This document shows positions 32,096 to 34,688 of a stretch of DNA of 34,688 nt, piece by piece. Within the stretch, counting starts at the first letter, position 1; each line of letters begins with the position of its first letter. The stretch comes from Candidatus Peregrinibacteria bacterium (GTDB lineage Bacteria; Patescibacteriota; Gracilibacteria; UM-FILTER-43-11): assembly GCA_016932495.1 (NCBI GenBank), contig JAFGCR010000014.1:1-34688 (forward strand), written 5' to 3'. Below the pieces are notes generated by a model. It saw nothing but the letters and a program-made list of their open reading frames with translations. It searched no databases and was not told the origin of the DNA. The translations under genes and the position numbers were made by a program.

Positions 32096-32120
32096 ACCCC
32101 TTACACAGAACGTAGTTTAT

Positions 32121-33698
32121 ATGAATTTTCTCAATCGCTTTAAATACGCCCGGGATTCCTACTTCATCACGATTCTTATCGTGGCGATTGTTCTGATGGT
32201 GAATTTTATCGCAGCCCGCCATTTTATGCGCATTGATCTTACCAAAAACCAATTTTACGCTGTTTCTGATGCCAGTAAGACTATCATGAGGGATCTGGAG
32301 GATATTGTGACCGTTAAAGTCTTTTTTTCTGAAAAACTTCCCCCTAACCTGTTTGCTGTCCGCCAGTATGTGCATGATATCCTGGATGAGCTTGCCTCTT
32401 ATTCAAAGGGCGATCTCATGGTGGATTTTCTGAACCCCGAAGACTCTAAAATAAGACAGGAGGCTTTTGAACTGGGCATCCCGGAAGTGCAGATGAATAT
32501 TGTGGAAAAAGATAAACTTGAGGTAAAAAACGGTTTTCTGGGCGTCGCCGTGGTCTACGGCGACCGGGTCGAGATCCTGCCAGTGGTCCAGAATGTGCTG
32601 AATGTGGAATATGATCTGGTCGCGGCGATCAAAAAAGTGACTGCCCAAAGTACCCCAAAGATCGCTTTTTTGACCGGTCACGACGAACCTGAGCTTACCC
32701 AGCGCGCGGGCGTTGATCAGATGAGGGATACGTACGCCTTATTTAAACAGGCCCTGGACCATAATTATCAGGTGGAAACGGTAAATCTGGCGGAGAGCGG
32801 CACGTTTTCGGACACCGACACTCTGCTGATCGCGGGTTCCAAAACCGCTTTCTCTGATGAGGAAAAATACGCCATTGACCAGTTTTTGCTGTCCGGCAGA
32901 AATGCCATTCTGTTTCTGGATTCAATTGAGGTAAAACCCGACCTGCAGGCGGAAGCGTTTGATTTAAACCTGTCGGATATGCTGGAACATTATGGCGTGG
33001 GCATTGAGGAGCAGTTTGTGCTGGACCAGCTGAATGAGCGGGCGTCTTTCAACCAGGGTTTTATGAATTTTATCGTGCCTTATCCATTTTGGATCAAAGC
33101 GGTTCATCAGTATTTTGATCCGGAAAACCCCATTGTCGCGGCCATGGATTTTATCGTCCTTCCATGGGCCAGCCCGCTGAACGTATTTGACCGGGAGGGC
33201 GTGAATGCCACCGTTCTTGCTTACACAACTCCCAATGCCTGGCTCCAGCCCGGACCGCTCTTTAATCTCGACCCCAGTTCTTTGCAGATCTCCAGTGAAC
33301 AGTATCAGTATCCGTTAGCGGTTCTTCTGGAAGGGGAGTTTACCAGTTTCTTTAGCGGGGATGAGGACTGGATCAAATCCTCTGATGACTATCATGAAAA
33401 ATCCACTCAAACGGGCCGTTTGCTCCTGGTGGGCAATTCCCGTTTTATCAATGACCATTTTGTCAATCTGTACGGCCAGAATATGCTGTTCGCGCTGAAT
33501 ACCGTGGATTTTCTGACACTGGATGATTCCCTGATCTCGATCCGGTCCAAATCATCATTTGACTTTCCCCTGAAAGACCTGTCTGCGCGCGACCGCCAGC
33601 TCGTTAAATTTACCGGCATCTGGCTGATGCCGCTTGCTGTTATCCTTTTTGGCGTCGTCCGTTTTGTACTGCGCCGCCGTAAACCTTTTTCCCTTTAA
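32121..33698 (+). CDS. GldG-like ABC auxiliary component
   Basis: Membrane-anchored auxiliary protein of the Gld-type ABC system. From ATG 32121 (MNFLNRFKYARDS) it is 525 aa; the track begins at a TTG within the upstream repeat. The N-terminal helix is SYFITILIVAIVLMVNFIAARH, followed by RIDLTKNQFYAVSDASKTIMRDLEDIVTVKVFFSEKLPPN, the characteristic GldG opening. An extracytoplasmic α/β region with KIAFLTGHDEPEL and TLLIAGSKTAFSDEEKYAIDQFLLSGRNAILFLD follows. A C-terminal helix near residue 500 (GIWLMPLAVILFGVVRFVLRRRK) ends it. The N-terminus is in the cytoplasm and most of the protein outside. Confidence 0.88.
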   Translation: MNFLNRFKYARDSYFITILIVAIVLMVNFIAARHFMRIDLTKNQFYAVSDASKTIMRDLEDIVTVKVFFSEKLPPNLFAVRQYVHDILDELASYSKGDLMVDFLNPEDSKIRQEAFELGIPEVQMNIVEKDKLEVKNGFLGVAVVYGDRVEILPVVQNVLNVEYDLVAAIKKVTAQSTPKIAFLTGHDEPELTQRAGVDQMRDTYALFKQALDHNYQVETVNLAESGTFSDTDTLLIAGSKTAFSDEEKYAIDQFLLSGRNAILFLDSIEVKPDLQAEAFDLNLSDMLEHYGVGIEEQFVLDQLNERASFNQGFMNFIVPYPFWIKAVHQYFDPENPIVAAMDFIVLPWASPLNVFDREGVNATVLAYTTPNAWLQPGPLFNLDPSSLQISSEQYQYPLAVLLEGEFTSFFSGDEDWIKSSDDYHEKSTQTGRLLLVGNSRFINDHFVNLYGQNMLFALNTVDFLTLDDSLISIRSKSSFDFPLKDLSARDRQLVKFTGIWLMPLAVILFGVVRFVLRRRKPFSL

Positions 33699-33711
33699 AC
33701 TTTTTACTTTT

Positions 33712-34683
33712 ATGACTGAAAAATTTGAGCAATCGTTTGATTATTTTAAAAAGATGAGCACGCTGAAAAAAGTCCTGATCGTGTTTGTCATCCTGCTTAT
33801 TTTTATTATTGTGGTCGAACAGCCGGGCCGGGATGCCAAAAAACGGCAGAGTGAAAAATTCTTTATTCCTAAGTTTGTGATTGAGGACGTCACTAAAGTC
33901 CAAATGGGGCACGCGGCGCAGGAACGGGAGGTCATTCTTGAGAAAGGCGAAGGGGGATGGCGTGTCGTGAACGGCCATTCTTTTCCCGCGGATACCCAGA
34001 AGGTAGATGATTTTCTGAAAGCCATGTACAGCCTTAAAGAAGGGTCAGTGGTCTCTAATAATCCTGAACGCACGGCTATTTTTTCCGTGGACGAGAAAAA
34101 CGGCATCCATGTTCAGGCATGGAACCATAAGGAACGGGCGATCGCGGATTTCTACGCGGGGGAAACCATCCCCGACGGTCAATATTTAAGAAGGGCGGAT
34201 GAAGATGAAGTCTTTCAGACTATCCCCAGTCTGACCCGTTTTCTGACTGATTCACTGGACAGCTGGAAAGACAAGACTCTTCTGAGTGTGGAGGAGGCGG
34301 ATGTTCGGCGGTTTTCCCTTAAAACCCCTGAGGAAGAAATTGTCTTAGAAAAGAAGGATATGGTGTGGCATGTGATACAGCCTGAGGATTACGAAGCCGA
34401 TGGTTTGGCGGTACGCACGCTTTTCGACCAGTTTAAACAGCTTCGCGCTAACGCTTTTGCGGAGAGCACCGATGCCAGTCAGGCCGATTTTTCCGGCCCG
34501 GATTACAAGCTGTCGGTTCGTATGAATGATGACGCGTTGCAGTTGGTTTTGTTTAAAAAGGCGGAAGAAGGGGATTACTACTTCGCCAAAAACGGGGATA
34601 AAGACATGGTCTATACTGTTGATCAGCCGTTGGTCGATGGTATTTTCGGATTGGAGTTTAAGGCGGAGAACCCCGCCCAATAA
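33712..34683 (+). CDS. DUF4340 domain protein
   Basis: Single-pass envelope protein, 323 aa from ATG 33712 (MTEKFEQSFDYFKKM); the track's longer start would overlap the GldG-like gene by 65 nt. One membrane helix, TLKKVLIVFVILLIFIIVV, then β-rich repeats with the DUF4340 pattern: KVQMGHAAQEREVILEKGEGGWRVV, FPADTQKVDDFLKAMYSLKEG, and later DVRRFSLKTPEEEIVLEKKDMVWHVI. DUF4340 genes commonly follow GldA-F-G type ABC genes, so it is probably part of the same envelope complex. It starts 13 nt after the GldG-like stop. Its molecular role is unknown. Confidence 0.85.
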   Translation: MTEKFEQSFDYFKKMSTLKKVLIVFVILLIFIIVVEQPGRDAKKRQSEKFFIPKFVIEDVTKVQMGHAAQEREVILEKGEGGWRVVNGHSFPADTQKVDDFLKAMYSLKEGSVVSNNPERTAIFSVDEKNGIHVQAWNHKERAIADFYAGETIPDGQYLRRADEDEVFQTIPSLTRFLTDSLDSWKDKTLLSVEEADVRRFSLKTPEEEIVLEKKDMVWHVIQPEDYEADGLAVRTLFDQFKQLRANAFAESTDASQADFSGPDYKLSVRMNDDALQLVLFKKAEEGDYYFAKNGDKDMVYTVDQPLVDGIFGLEFKAENPAQ

Positions 34684-34688
34684 CCATT

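Noticed and set aside
32082-32120. TTG start of the GldG-like gene given by the ORF track
   Set aside because: It lies inside the hairpin repeat; ATG 32121 gives the normal GldG N-terminus.
1-34688. Recoded UGA (Gly) as in Gracilibacteria
   Set aside because: pgi, ruvA and the ABC ATPase end properly at TGA at normal family lengths, and conserved genes read with no internal TGA.

Overview
The window looks like chromosomal DNA of a small-genome, uncultured bacterium, most likely a Candidate Phyla Radiation (Patescibacteria) lineage such as Peregrinibacteria. This placement is an inference. It rests on the mix of ordinary housekeeping genes, a compact minor-pilin operon, a Gld-type ABC system, several lysine/glutamate-rich proteins of no known family, and start codons with no Shine-Dalgarno sequence. 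UGA is used as a normal stop (pgi, ruvA and the ABC ATPase end in TGA), so this is not the UGA=Gly code of Gracilibacteria/Absconditabacteria. There is no CRISPR array, insertion sequence, phage gene or rRNA.

Layout. 1-645: C-terminal part of leuS (+). 865-8493 (-): pgi is translationally coupled to a FimT/GspH, PilV, PilW, PilX minor-pilin operon; the PilW member is a 1189-aa protein with a long Cys/Asp-rich MopE-type metal-binding region. 8551-11003: ruvA (-) and a secreted coiled-coil M23 (LytM) peptidase (+) diverge around a perfect 36-bp palindrome. 11000-13523 (-): a degenerate IspE-like GHMP protein, a DsbA-like thiol oxidoreductase, a HIT protein and rsmI. 13696-20783: a block of three unrecognised genes, a 187-aa protein (+) facing an 85-aa plus 2087-aa pair (-). 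21030-30051 (-): valS, a 126-aa charged protein, a PrsW-type membrane protease, greA, rpoD, dnaG and ruvB. 30149-30224 (-): tRNA-Arg(UCU). 30365-34683 (+): a four-gene GldA/GldF/GldG/DUF4340 ABC system.

The most unusual material lies between genes. Most gaps of 80 bases or more carry short iterated words arranged as imperfect hairpins, each locus with its own word. At least four share a GC(GAA)GC or AT(GAA)AT core whose stem bases change in pairs. Two copies of one 51-nt element, 47/51 identical, sit in the leader regions of the two convergent unknown operons around the 2087-aa gene. This suggests common control of that block and makes it the best candidate here for an undescribed system.

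Read together, the genes cover translation and replication (leuS, valS, tRNA, rsmI, dnaG, rpoD, greA, ruvAB), an envelope set (M23 peptidase, PrsW, DsbA-like, ABC/Gld), and a surface appendage whose large Cys-rich tip candidate could depend on the DsbA-like protein for disulfides.
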